From the NCBI GenBank assembly GCA_001247695.2, contig LGRX02027676.1, positions 1 through 64,000 on the forward strand: DNA of 64,000 nucleotides. Reading direction: 5' to 3'. The stretch is from Cymbomonas tetramitiformis. Lineage: Eukaryota > Chlorophyta > Pyramimonadophyceae > Pyramimonadales > Pyramimonadaceae. This document shows positions 19,826 to 29,658 of the stretch, one piece after another. Below the pieces are notes generated by a model. It was not told where the DNA came from, did not search any database, and was given only the letters and a program-made list of their open reading frames with translations. The first letter of the stretch is position 1. Each line of letters begins with the position of its first letter. The translations under genes were made by a program, and so were the position numbers.

Positions 19826-20965
19826 TCATACAAATACCCGCACGAATGATTGTGCCGCATTCAGCTCCATGTATTCTTTCGTCGAGACTTTCTCTATCTG
19901 CCTTGAGGATGACATTCCCAAGACTTGCCACACTTTCATATAATGTCTAGCAATCCTCTCTGTTTTCCAATACGCCTGTCCCATAACCTGCTGCAGGTCG
20001 GCTCCTTCAAGGAAAAGTTCAATTGCTCCCGCTGTCCGAATGCTGAAGAATGTTTCCCCATTGAACAGCCCCGCTTTTTGCAACCAGCATTTGAGGTCTG
20101 AATTCATCTGCTTCCTGGAAATTGGACTATTTTCCACTTTGCCAGACCTGACTGGTCTGAACAAGAATCCTTGTGCAAGGTTCAAACCCAAAATTTTCAT
20201 CACTTGGAGGTAGTCCTCCAACGCTGAGATGGGGCATTTAGATTTATCAGGGAGTCTTTTGATTCCGAAAACGTGTTCATCGCCCGAACGGAGTGCCTTC
20301 CCCCACTGGTAGTTGAAGAGAAAACCGGAGTTATCGGGAAATCTTATGATCCCTTCCACCCTTGTGGCGCCCAGCTCCGCCGGTCTCTTCAGAGCGTATA
20401 AGTCCATCAGGATCATTGCCTTACATCTAAGAGTGATGAACAAAAGTATCCAATCTTGTGTCGAGGCAAAACCAGCTGCCTCTGCGTTCATGTGAATCAC
20501 TAGCTTGTCGATCGTACAACTGAAAAGTGGTGTTGCCTGATTTGGGGTGATTCTTGCTTGCAACTGTTCGTTCCTGGTCATCGTTTCATAGACCTTAACC
20601 ACTCTACCTGTGCACGGGTTGTCCGACCCACCCCTTCCGAAATCCTGGAAGGCACTAGAGAGTCTGCCGATAAGGGAATTCACCGAACTTGCGGCTTGCC
20701 TGACTGGGCAACTACATCCTCCCAGTTGAGGGCACGTGGCCGAATGTACGTTAGTCTTACCGAACTGTTCCAAGTAAATAAGATACCATAAGATGTGTTG
20801 TGCTGTACACGAATCCAATGATTCTGGTGGGGTCATGCAAGCCAGGAATTCCCCGAGGGTCCGCAAATTTCGGAGTTTGGCCGATTGGTACACATCCCTG
20901 GCCCTTGCTTCCTGAAGCTCCTTCGTTCTTAGATGTATGGCGGCCCAGTCAGGGGCTTTTCTCAA
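19826..20965 (-). CDS. Tyrosine recombinase of the YR retroelement
   Basis: About 380 residues of a phage-integrase-type recombinase, which inserts the circular DNA of DIRS-like elements by cutting and rejoining with a tyrosine. The first catalytic Arg is in LKRPAEL; the C-terminal block has SIRTAG (the Arg present, the usual HxxR His replaced by Ser), then YWKTERIARHYMK with the presumed nucleophilic Tyr. The Ser at the HxxR position is worth noting. The start is uncertain: 20965 is a TTG and the frame is open upstream to a good splice acceptor (GGTTAACAG, about 20987), so this may be an exon spliced to the RT part or a separate ORF. The gypsy element lies directly downstream. Confidence 0.85.
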   Translation of the reverse strand: MRKAPDWAAIHLRTKELQEARARDVYQSAKLRNLRTLGEFLACMTPPESLDSCTAQHILWYLIYLEQFGKTNVHSATCPQLGGCSCPVRQAASSVNSLIGRLSSAFQDFGRGGSDNPCTGRVVKVYETMTRNEQLQARITPNQATPLFSCTIDKLVIHMNAEAAGFASTQDWILLFITLRCKAMILMDLYALKRPAELGATRVEGIIRFPDNSGFLFNYQWGKALRSGDEHVFGIKRLPDKSKCPISALEDYLQVMKILGLNLAQGFLFRPVRSGKVENSPISRKQMNSDLKCWLQKAGLFNGETFFSIRTAGAIELFLEGADLQQVMGQAYWKTERIARHYMKVWQVLGMSSSRQIEKVSTKEYMELNAAQSFVRVFV

Positions 20966-21117
20966 CAGGCTCTTGCCACCACCCTGTTAACCTCAAAATT
21001 TTCCCCTTCCCCGAAAGTTACAGGCGTTCAACAATTTATTTTCCAAGGTAAACGGATTACTATGGGAGGCTATTAATATATCACATGAATTTTGTGTTTT
21101 TGGAATACGAAGTGTTT

Positions 21118-24100
21118 TTAGGAAAAATCGAATCTAAAAATCCAGACTGCCCACGGGAGTGGGCCTGCATCTGACCATCTTCCATTTCTAAGTTGTTGGA
21201 AACAGACCTCTCCTGCTTCAGCGATTCTGAACTTTTGTTTGCACAGTTTATTGTACGCAGTCCACCAGAACCCATCTGGAGAGAAACCATCCCACTGTGG
21301 AGCAACCACAGAGGCTGACGCTTTCTGTTCTCTAAGATACATCAGGAACGGTCCCATTAATGCAAAAGGCGGATTAGCATAACAGTTCAGTCCAGCTAGT
21401 GGATAGGCAAAGACATTGGTGCCACAAGCTTCTTTCTCTGGCAGCCTTGAGCAAAATCGCATTTTGGGACATCCCCGAACATTAGCCGTTGTTGCGAAGC
21501 AGTCGATGTTGTGCCGTCCAAACATCATGTTCAACAGAGGAGAGAACCGTGGCATTAATGAATAATGAGACTCTTCATCCGGGACTACAATAGTTCCATC
21601 AGGTCCCCTTGAAAAGGAAACCACCTTCAGCTCCAAGTTGTTATCCGCGACAAATCTATAGAGCTTTTCTGCCAAGTCCTTGCATGCTTTCGCGCCCAGG
21701 TTAGACGAGAGGACTCTCGATGAATCCCAGATATTTTTATCCAGGATTATGTCCCAGCGTTGCGGGACCCGTTCTACTGGGATTTCGAACAAGGCTTCAG
21801 AAATCAAAATTGACTGATACACCGACGAGCAGGTTCTCAAATCTCGATAACACGAAATTTCATCTTGGAATTCCCCTGCTCTGATTGATGCCGTGACTTT
21901 TGTACCATCGACGTTTGTATCCACGAGTATCGAGCAGTGGGCCTGCTTCCTAAATGCGGACACCTTAATCAGCGACGGCTGGAAGAGTTGACTCAAGTAG
22001 AGTTTGAAATGCCTCATCTGCTTACTGTTCAGGAAAAAACTTTTTCTGCAGAATTCGTGCCTCTTTGCCAGGAAGGCATACAGCTTCCTGCATGCAATAA
22101 GGATGCCCGGGGCTGCGATTGACATTGAAACCAACTTTCCTGCCACTCTTTCCAGGTCCCTGGCCGAAATACTTGACGAAGCTCGCAGGTCCGTTGCCAG
22201 GCTCAAGAACTTATCCCATTTTTTCTGCGGGATGAAGAATTCCTGCTTCGCAAGGTCAATACCAATGCCTAGCCAGGTGATGGTCAAGGACGGAATGAAC
22301 TCCGTCTTCTCCAGATGAATAAAATATCCTGCCGCCGTCATGCATGACGAGACAACGAACGCCGAGATTTTGGCTCTTTCCTGTTTCGTAAGAGTTGAAG
22401 CTCCCACTGGGGCCGGCCCCCCGGCATTATCATCAATGTAGTATAAATATGGTATCCCCAGCCGCCGGATGAATCCCGCGAATTCTCCCGCGAAGGCGCT
22501 ATAAATGACCGGCGCTAGCTTCCATCCAAAATTGAGAACTGTATAGACGTAATAAACGCCCTCCCACAGGAAACCCATGTACTGTTGCGACTCCTCTGTA
22601 AGCCTCACATGGAAGAATCCGTTCGCTTGGTCCATAATAAATGCCGGATCCCCCACCTCTAAGATTTGTGGAAGCATTGTCACCGACTCGTAGGTAAACG
22701 GAATATCCTTACACCAAGGGTTAACCCCTCTTCCGGTATGTGCTTCGAAAACGAAGCATCGAAAATCCTGTGCTCAATTTTGATTTGTTAAGGCATTTGA
22801 CCTCCGATCACAATTTTGAAAACAGATCTGAAAACGTCGCATCAAGGCGCATTCAAACATGTGTATGGAAATTGTGAAGAAGCAACATTTTGCATAAAAT
22901 TTCAAGTTAAATGAAAACCGATACATACAAGTTCGTTACATTTAAGCTATACAAGCCCTAATGATGTAACAACCCTCATTTTGACCGTGGACCTAGAATA
23001 TGAACTTTAAAGGGTTTATGGAGCCGACATTAGGGTCAATATCAGGGTTTATAGTTGGGAATCGATGTTGAGCATATGTAACATTCGCAATTTGTAACTT
23101 GACACCGAAACGCTTTGTGTATGTTTACAACAATGTATTATGCACGGTGCAGCGCGATGCGCCTCGCCGAGACGTTTCCGGCGGTATCTTTAAAGTTCGA
23201 ATTGGACCACGGACACGAGAGTTATTCGAAAAAAGGCGGGCAACACCATAATGGCAACATCGACTTACCGGAAGAGGGGTTAAGGAATCTTGCATCGTTG
23301 ATCTTTCTTGGTTTGGCTGGCTCCACTCCTACCGGCATAACAAGATGCGGGGGAGAGCATTCCCCTTCTTTGCCCCAGACTCTTATCGCTCCCCACTTGA
23401 GCTCGTCCTGTATCTTCCCAGAGATCCAGGGCGGGATCAAATGATCCGGTATCGCATGATTCTTGAACTGCATCTTCGGGGGTGTTCTTGAGTCGAAACG
23501 AGCCCCTTCGTAAGTGCCTGAAAAATGTTGGAAGAAATCCGAGATGGAGACTCCATTCTTTGCCCATTCTTTGACCAGCAATCCCATCTCTGATGATGTC
23601 ACCACCGTGTCCCAGAACTGGGTACGCTCATGGATAGTTCCCACCCGGAACTCCCCCGGATCCCTAGCTGGTGCGGAAAGGGGGTCCGGGACCAAATTAC
23701 CAGTGAGGGCATCAATTACTGAAGGGGCCAAGGTGTCCCGCCCTTGGGCTTCACGTGGCCCTAAGGACTGTTGCCTCTCCATCACTTCCCGGGCACTGTC
23801 GAATCCTTTTACTGCCATGGTAATAAATGCAAGCGGGTCTCTCACACTTATCGTAGCCGGCATGCCAGAATCCAGTGCGAAGTTGGCCAGGCTGTCAGCC
23901 AGTTTATTGTGGTCCCGTGCCACATGCTTGAAATTGAAAACATAATCCGGGCGCAAGGCCATGTGAGCTTTCCCAACGATAAGTAGTCTCTCCAAGTCTT
24001 TTGCGATAACGTTACGGGAGCCCGAGAATGCTGACACCACCAGCTCCGAGTCCCCAACAATTGTTGCTGTGGTCAAGTTCCATTCTATTGCTCTTTGGAT

Positions 24101-24331
24101 TGCAATCACGGCCCCCACGAATTCTGCATAATTATTCGTCTTGGATCCAAGGCGCCCGTAGTCCCGGGTCCACTGTTGACCTTGTTCTGAGCAGAGTGCC
24201 ACCCCGAACGAGGCTTGCCTCAAATCCGGCGACGCGTTAAAGCGGCATGCACCATCGAAGAAAAGCAATCCCTTCCGTGGGGCTGAGTTTGGCTCGTGTC
24301 CCTGTTCGAGACAACAACCACACCAGAGCAC
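21118..24331 (-). pseudogene. RNase H-RT-MTase polyprotein of the YR retroelement, split by a MITE
   Basis: The upstream part (24331-23284) begins with an RNase HI domain: FFDGACR, YAEFVGAV, VGDSELVV and a final HNKLADSLA. It ends at RT motif 1 (KINDARFLN). The downstream part (22720-21118) continues RT with MDQANGFFHV (motif A Asp) and LYYIDDNAGG (catalytic YIDD), then a degenerate second RNase H-like stretch, then the DIRS-type methyltransferase-like tail with DCFA and CYANPPF. The two parts are separated by the insertion 22725-23279, flanked by TTAA; if that segment and one TTAA are ignored, the frame continues with no stop. The insertion is the only disabling change I see. The N-terminal start is not clear; the frame opens after a TAG near 24385 and may be a spliced exon. 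Confidence 0.85.
22725..23279. mobile_element. piggyBac-type MITE
   Basis: 555-bp non-coding element with 14-bp terminal inverted repeats (CCCCTCTTCCGGTA) flanked on both sides by TTAA (22721-22724 and 23280-23283). TTAA duplication and ends beginning with CCC are diagnostic of the piggyBac superfamily. It interrupts the RT of the YR element between motif 1 and motif A. It contains no transposase. Confidence 0.9.
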
Positions 24332-25177
24332 TCTTCCTTTCAGGAGAAATGCTCCTCGAAAATCGCACCCCGGTCTCTACCGGGCCCCAATCTTGTGGAA
24401 AGGGATGGACGATTTTCGAGCCTGGCCACTTCCGGTGTGCTACTCGTGTAGAGTAACCCACCCGTTGTGGTCAGTACTCTAACCGTCCAGCATCCCCATG
24501 TTAAAGGGAGGCTTCTATGACGGACGGGACCAGGTGGTCCGTGCAGGCAAGATAATTGGCATTAATTGCCTGTATCCGCGAAGCACTCCAATTTGAGATA
24601 TGCATCCCAAAGTCCGAAACCCAGTGTTCCGAAGCTGATCACGAAATCTAACGTAGAGCAAAAAAACAAATCCAAATTTCGAAATCCAGGATCCCGAAGG
24701 CTGAAATCTGAAAATTTAACGTAGAGCAAAATCAGCGAAATCGAAATTTCGAAAATCTAACGTAGATCAAAAAAACAAATCCAAAATTCGAAAATCCAGC
24801 ATCCCGAAGACTGAAAACTGAAAATCTAACGTAGAGCAAAATCAGCCAAATCGAAATTTCGAAATCTAACGTAGAGCAAAAATACCAAATCCAAAATTCG
24901 AAAAATCCAGCATCCCGAAGACTGAAATCTGAAAATCTAACGTAGAGCAAAATCAGCCAAATCGACATTTCGAAAATCTAACGTAGAGCAAATTCACAAA
25001 AATGCAAAATTAACTTATCAAGCAAATCCATATCACATGCAACAATGCATTTCAATTTGGTATTTAAACCTGGAATCTGATGTTACAAGGTAAGACAGGC
25101 ATCCTGGCCCGCTCCCAACTATTGATACACTATATACATATTATACAGACCAGCATTCTGGCAACTTTTGACGGTTC
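24332..25177. repeat. Non-coding spacer with tandem repeat of about 108 bp
   Basis: Between the gag and RNase H-RT parts of the YR element. From about 24640 to 24995 three or so copies of an AT-rich unit of roughly 108 bp recur, with the motifs TCTAACGTAGAGCAAAA and CATCCCGAAG. The minus-strand frame through it is a repeat artefact. It could be an intron or untranslated linker. Confidence 0.7.
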
Positions 25178-25894
25178 CTAAACAGGCTCCCTCTGAGGAG
25201 GTGGTGGCAACTGAGGCAACTGGTTCTGGTTATTCCTATTGTCATTCTTATTTCGTTTGTCCACCCAAGTCACATTGATGGATCCATCCTTGTTCAACGC
25301 ATAAGGGGACTTGCAGTCCCGCAGCATATGTGACCCCTGGCATTTCGGGCATTTGGCATTACCATCTGCAGGGGCTCCCGGTTTTGCAGTAACATGCTTA
25401 GTGGCTCCTGATAACGAGGCCTTCTTGGATTGAGTTTTAATGAACATCTGCAGTTCTGACTCGTGCGCATCATCCTTCTCGCACTCTGGAACTGTAGCCC
25501 TTATTTGTTGATGTGCAAACAGGGCAATGTGATTGTCCGGCAAGGACGCATCCCTAGTACCTCCCGCCAACTCCCTCTCGATGAGAGTGGCAAGGGAATA
25601 CAAGGACTGAGGAGTCTCCGGCTCCCTCGAACTGGCTCCCGGCAAACCAAAGGCAGCTGCCACCTTTCGCATCAGCTTCGGTATCTCCGGCACCGATTTC
25701 CCCGGGGTCAGGCACCAGTCCAACAGCTCGCTTCTCAATCGGTGGGCTTTCAACCAGTTGGAGACCCCCTTGGTCTCCCCTTGCATGGATCTTTGGAGCA
25801 CCGAGTCCACGTACGCCTGAATGTCGAATCCCGGCGTCACCGATGATGCCAATCCCAAGGGAGCCTGCTCCCTCATGCCACCATCCATCTTCAT
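25178..25894 (-). CDS. Gag-like zinc-knuckle protein of the YR retroelement
   Basis: 238 residues from an ATG at 25894. The N-terminal half is helical (YVDSVLQRSMQGETKGVSNW and following) and resembles a capsid-type domain. Near residue 190 is a zinc knuckle, CPKCQGSHMLRDC (C-x2-C-x4-H-x4-C), followed by an Asn/Gln/Pro-rich tail. It lies downstream of the RING gene and upstream of RNase H-RT in the same orientation. A splice acceptor-like CTCAAG precedes the ATG, so it could also be a 3' exon of a longer gag. Confidence 0.75.
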   Translation of the reverse strand: MKMDGGMREQAPLGLASSVTPGFDIQAYVDSVLQRSMQGETKGVSNWLKAHRLRSELLDWCLTPGKSVPEIPKLMRKVAAAFGLPGASSREPETPQSLYSLATLIERELAGGTRDASLPDNHIALFAHQQIRATVPECEKDDAHESELQMFIKTQSKKASLSGATKHVTAKPGAPADGNAKCPKCQGSHMLRDCKSPYALNKDGSINVTWVDKRNKNDNRNNQNQLPQLPPPPQREPV

Positions 25895-26501
25895 TTACTT
25901 GAGGTTGAGAAAACACTCACATATCGTCCTTTGCCTCGATACAAACATGCATAATAATGTGTTACAACAGTAGCATCTTCTCGCCCCCACTCTGATAATG
26001 CACGTAATGCAATAATCATAAGGGGTCATAATCTGAGGCAATCACATCACCCTCCCTAATCATTATTTCCAGCATCAGCTTGTCACGAGCATGCAATCTT
26101 TCATCGATCGGATCAAAGAAATTTTCATACCTATCCTCACATCGAACAAAGCAATCATAGTCATCATAAATGCAGCACTTATTGTCCAACATCACAGCAA
26201 CTATTTCGTCATAATTAGAGCAACTACATCATCATGATAACAGCATTAATTTCAATCCTATTTTCAGCAATCCTCACAGCAATTCAAGTTGTAATATAAC
26301 AAATTCATATTTTCAATATAAACAAATTCATATTTTCAAATAGCATTCATCTCAATTGCAGCAATTATTTTTCATCATAATAACAGCAAACAATTTCGAT
26401 CCTAATCACAACAATTAATGCCAAAATTTTGAAACAATGCCACAATCAGGAAATTACAACTCTCATGCAAGCTTGCCCTCAGAAAAATAATACACCTATA
26501 T
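25895..26501. other. AT-rich spacer, nothing recognised
   Basis: About 600 bp, AT-rich, with many CATCATAA and AATTTCAT-like fragments. No ORF, inverted repeat or motif I can support. Confidence 0.6.
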
Positions 26502-28428
26502 CTACCACAGATATGTGAATCTGTCCTCCCCATATGGGAGTTCGTCCACAATCAGCACAGATCTACACAATGGACATCTGACTACTTTTCTATAGGTCAT
26601 GGTGAAAAACAGCATGGATTGCTGCTGGCTGGACTAAGCTGGTCAAATGGTACATTTCATCCAGGCCATCGAAACAGGCTACATGATAGTGGTGATTGCA
26701 TGCAGTTGAAACACACGGCATTTCTCCTAGCAGGCTGGCTAGGCAAATGGCACAATCATCTCCCACCGTTGGGGCAGTCAGAGTTCTTGTGAGCACCACT
26801 TCATCATCAGCCTCCCGAGCCTGCAATATCAACCAATTTTTGTCAAGAAGGCCCATAACCAGGAGCTTACATCCGACCAGATTTTTTGGAACCAATTGTC
26901 CACATAAACAACCCCCACGGGGTACAATGTCCCTCCAAGAGGAGACACCTCACAGATTGAGGATTTCAAACAACAAAACCCCCACGGGGTACATACTCTT
27001 CCAAGAAGAGCCTCACTCAGTGTGAGGATAACCAAGTTCTTGTTGTCCCCACGGGACACAAGCAGCATTTTAAATTCAAACTTTTTAAAGCAAGTCAAAC
27101 TTTTTAAATTGGCAGGCTACAAACAGCAGCATAAAAGTTTACAAGAACCAAATTTCACCACCTAGGAAGCGCCCACAAGCCCAGGCACTGCGCTCCTAGA
27201 TTACTGCAAGGGCCCTAACTAATTACTCTTTGTGACAAGGACGGGGACCGGACTATTCTAAAAGAGGGGAAGAATTCCTAACTAGTGAAACGGGTTGAAC
27301 AGGCTGATTAAGTTTGTATCAAACTACAGGGAAGGAGAAGGCCCTAGCAAATTTAACCGAAACGAATTCAAATTTCTAAAGGAAAAGGAGAGGTCAAGCA
27401 GGAGCGCTCGGGCTAGCTACCTGGGCTGGTTGCAGAGGTTCTTGTGCTTGGCTTGCGGGGGGGTCGAGGCCAGAGAAAAGACCTTGCTCCGCATTCGGGT
27501 CCGTGTGCGGGCCGAACCCCGGCGGGTACGTCGGGGTCTGCGCGGCTCCCGGCCGGACGTGCAACGGGGACGGGGGCCGCCGGGGGCCCGTGCCCTCGGT
27601 GACAGGGACAACTGGAGGCGTTTGGTGTCCCGATTCCCGGGACACCAAGTCAGTCGGGACGTCCCCCATTGGCGGGGGGACCGGCCCCCCCGCGTTCAGA
27701 TCAGTACGCGGGGTCAAAGTCACAGGTGTAGCCATATCCCCCGTCGGGGGCGTACGTGACCTCTTTAGCACCTCGCGGAAGCTCTCCAAATTCCGAACCA
27801 TAGTTGCTCTGGACTGGTTGTTCGACACCTCCAGACCGGGGACCTTGGCACAGATCTTCCGAAGGTGCTCGGACTTAAAGATCGAGGGGTTCAAAAGTAA
27901 TTCCTTGCTAGGCAGCACGAAGAAGTTAAGTCCAGTAAAGGCGTTCACCGCCAAGTCGGGAATAGTCAGCCTTTCCTCCGTCGCGTGGTGGACTTCATCG
28001 CGGGACGCCTGCGGACGGAGAGGGAGGCTGGCCCCCCCCGCAACATCCTCCGCCAAGGACGTTCTCTGCAGCACATTTCTTGCCGGAGGAGGAGAGTCAG
28101 CGCGTCCAGGGGCAGCTTGGTCACCAAACGACAATTCCTGCAACAAGGACGGTCCGGACGGCGACTCCGGCGTTTCAGCATTCTCTCGGGACCACCTTTC
28201 CCCCGCGTCGACCACCTCGTCGCCGTCTTCAGATTCATTAAGACCCAACGAGCGAAAGATTGCGGGCTCCTCCCGCGGAGGGGAGACCCGCGGAGCCGAG
28301 GTCGCTGCATTCAACGCGGACGACACGTTGGGCACGGAATTCTCATCAAGCTGACGGGGCCGTGCGCTGCGGGAGGCGCGGGTCGCCCTCCGCAAATCAG
28401 AACTAGTAGCGAATGCTGCGAAACTCAT
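26502..28428 (-). CDS. RING-H2 protein with SAP-like region (spliced), inside the YR retroelement
   Basis: I predict three exons, 28428-27421, 26820-26654 and 26589-26502, joined by GT-AG introns of 600 and 64 nt with all phases matching; total 420 residues. Residues 1-170 are disordered. About 180-240 hold a helix-turn-helix-like stretch with LRKICAKVPGLEVSNNQ, which resembles a SAP DNA-binding motif. After a Pro-rich linker, exons 2 and 3 encode a full RING-H2 finger: CAIC, then ACNHHYHVAC, then CPLC, with the last Cys pair supplied only by exon 3. RING-H2 proteins are usually E3 ubiquitin ligases. The gene starts 80 bp inside the 5' direct repeat, so it is probably ORF1 of the element; a captured host gene is the alternative. 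Confidence 0.75.
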
Positions 28429-28507
28429 GATTGTAAGAAGAAAACTTGCGTTAGGAAACGGAGAAGAAAGACGCAGCAATCGTCAGCAGGTAGGAAAAGT
28501 GAAGTAT

Positions 28508-28686
28508 TTTCACCAATTTCCGACTTAAGAGCGACACTCTGCGACACTTGGACTTCGAAGCTGGGGGTGAACCGCCACTTCGCGATTCTCCATTTCCGCG
28601 ATCCGGGGAGTGAGATCGGACGATCCGTCTCCTGAATGACGGTCATCACTGATGACGGAAGGAAATAAAGTCGGCGATCAACAGTG
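28508..28686 (-). repeat. 5' direct repeat of the YR retroelement
   Basis: Partner of 3795-3969. It lies directly upstream of the RING/SAP gene in transcription direction and so probably includes the element's promoter. Confidence 0.85.
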
Positions 28687-28819
28687 TCACTGTATTCGCT
28701 TTGAACGCTCGAACTTTCACTCCTCAAGCTCGCGCACACGCCACACGGCATTTGATCGGCACGCGACGGGCACGCGACGCGACGTTACACCTGACAGTAA
28801 CCTTTTTTTAAAAGGGAAG

Positions 28820-29159
28820 GGTTATGTGACACGCCTACACTATGGGACCCCCCTATCTACCCTAGCTAAACCATAATCACATTTGAAATCAGCAAGAGCT
28901 AATCTGAGAAGGGTATTTTCAGTACACTAAAACGAATCTTATTATTGAACACACTATAATCTGCATTAAAGCTTGACACTCCACCCTGTACATTCGAAAA
29001 GTAACGAAGCACCAAAATCATCAGTGTAACTCAAAAACACAGCACCCCTGAGGGTGGGGGGAGGGAATAAACCCTTTCTCAAACAGTCAAAAACTTGTGA
29101 GGCCGAACTCACACTGGGTTCGAAACCTTATTCCCTCCGCTACGGCCTGTCACATAACC
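28820..29159. mobile_element. Possible MITE, about 340 bp
   Basis: 16-bp inverted ends, GGTTATGTGACACGCC at the left and its complement with one mismatch at the right. No target duplication is visible. More GTTATGTGACA motifs follow at 29161-29212, forming a hairpin. It may instead be the outer part of the Mutator-like element that follows. Confidence 0.4.
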
Positions 29160-29304
29160 AGAGTTATGTGACACAGCACCTCTCGTTCCACTCGTTGCAC
29201 TGTGACACATAACACCCAGTTATACGCGCTGGAATTCACACGTCGTTTCCGTCTCAATCCCGAAAAAATTCTAACAGGCGAACCGTCGGCAGAGGTCAGC
29301 ATTT

Positions 29305-29630
29305 GCCCCATGCCCCATGCCCCATGCCCCATGCCCCATGCGCCACTACGCATGCCCCATGCCACATGCCCCATGCCCCATGCCCCATGCCCTGCATGCC
29401 CCATGCCCCATGCCCCATGCCCCATGCCCCATGCCCCATGCCCCATGCCCCATGCTTGCGCATGCCTTATGCCCCATGCCCCACGGTACACCGTATTCCC
29501 CATGCCCCATGCTCCATGCCCCATGCCCCATGCCCCACCGCTGCATGCCCCATGCCCCATGCCCCATGCCCCATGCCCCATGCGCCACTGCTTACTGCAT
29601 GGCCCCATGCCCCATGCCTCATGCCCCATG
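29305..29630. repeat. (CATGCCC)n heptamer array
   Basis: About 325 bp of CATGCCC units with a few interruptions. Both strands are open in several frames because the unit has no stop; these frames are not genes. It lies just upstream of the splice-acceptor-like start of the transposase region. Confidence 0.95.
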
Positions 29631-29658
29631 AATAAACCACTGTCATTTTCCTTCACAG

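Larger units (their letters stand above)
3795..28686 (-). mobile_element. Tyrosine-recombinase (DIRS/Ngaro-like) retroelement, host of nested insertions
   Basis: Minus-strand element of about 9.3 kb once the gypsy insertion is discounted. Its parts, in transcription order, are: a direct repeat (28686-28508), a SAP-like/RING-H2 gene (28428-26502), a zinc-knuckle gag (25894-25178), RNase H and RT with a terminal NPPF methyltransferase-like domain (24331-21118), a tyrosine recombinase (20965-19826), and a second copy of the direct repeat (3969-3795). The recombinase in place of an integrase, and the NPPF domain after RT, are known features of DIRS-like elements. The direct repeats fit either LTR-like ends or the A1/A2 parts of a split direct repeat; I could not find a B1/B2 pair. 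It is interrupted by the gypsy element (4161-19794) and by a piggyBac-type MITE (22721-23283). Confidence 0.75.

Noticed and set aside
3795..28686. One LTR element with LTRs of 175 bp and a 24-kb body
   Set aside because: The genes inside belong to two elements; the CAAAC duplication shows that the gypsy element is a separate insertion.
29030..29140. tRNA-like stretch with GGGTTCGAAACC and an 11-bp paired GGAGGGAATAA/TTATTCCCTCC
   Set aside because: The T-loop-like motif fits, but there is no A box, the D and anticodon arms cannot be drawn and the spacing is wrong. It lies within a possible MITE.
29305..29630. Telomeric repeat
   Set aside because: CATGCCC is a 7-mer but does not match known telomere repeats such as TTTAGGG, and it lies inside element DNA.
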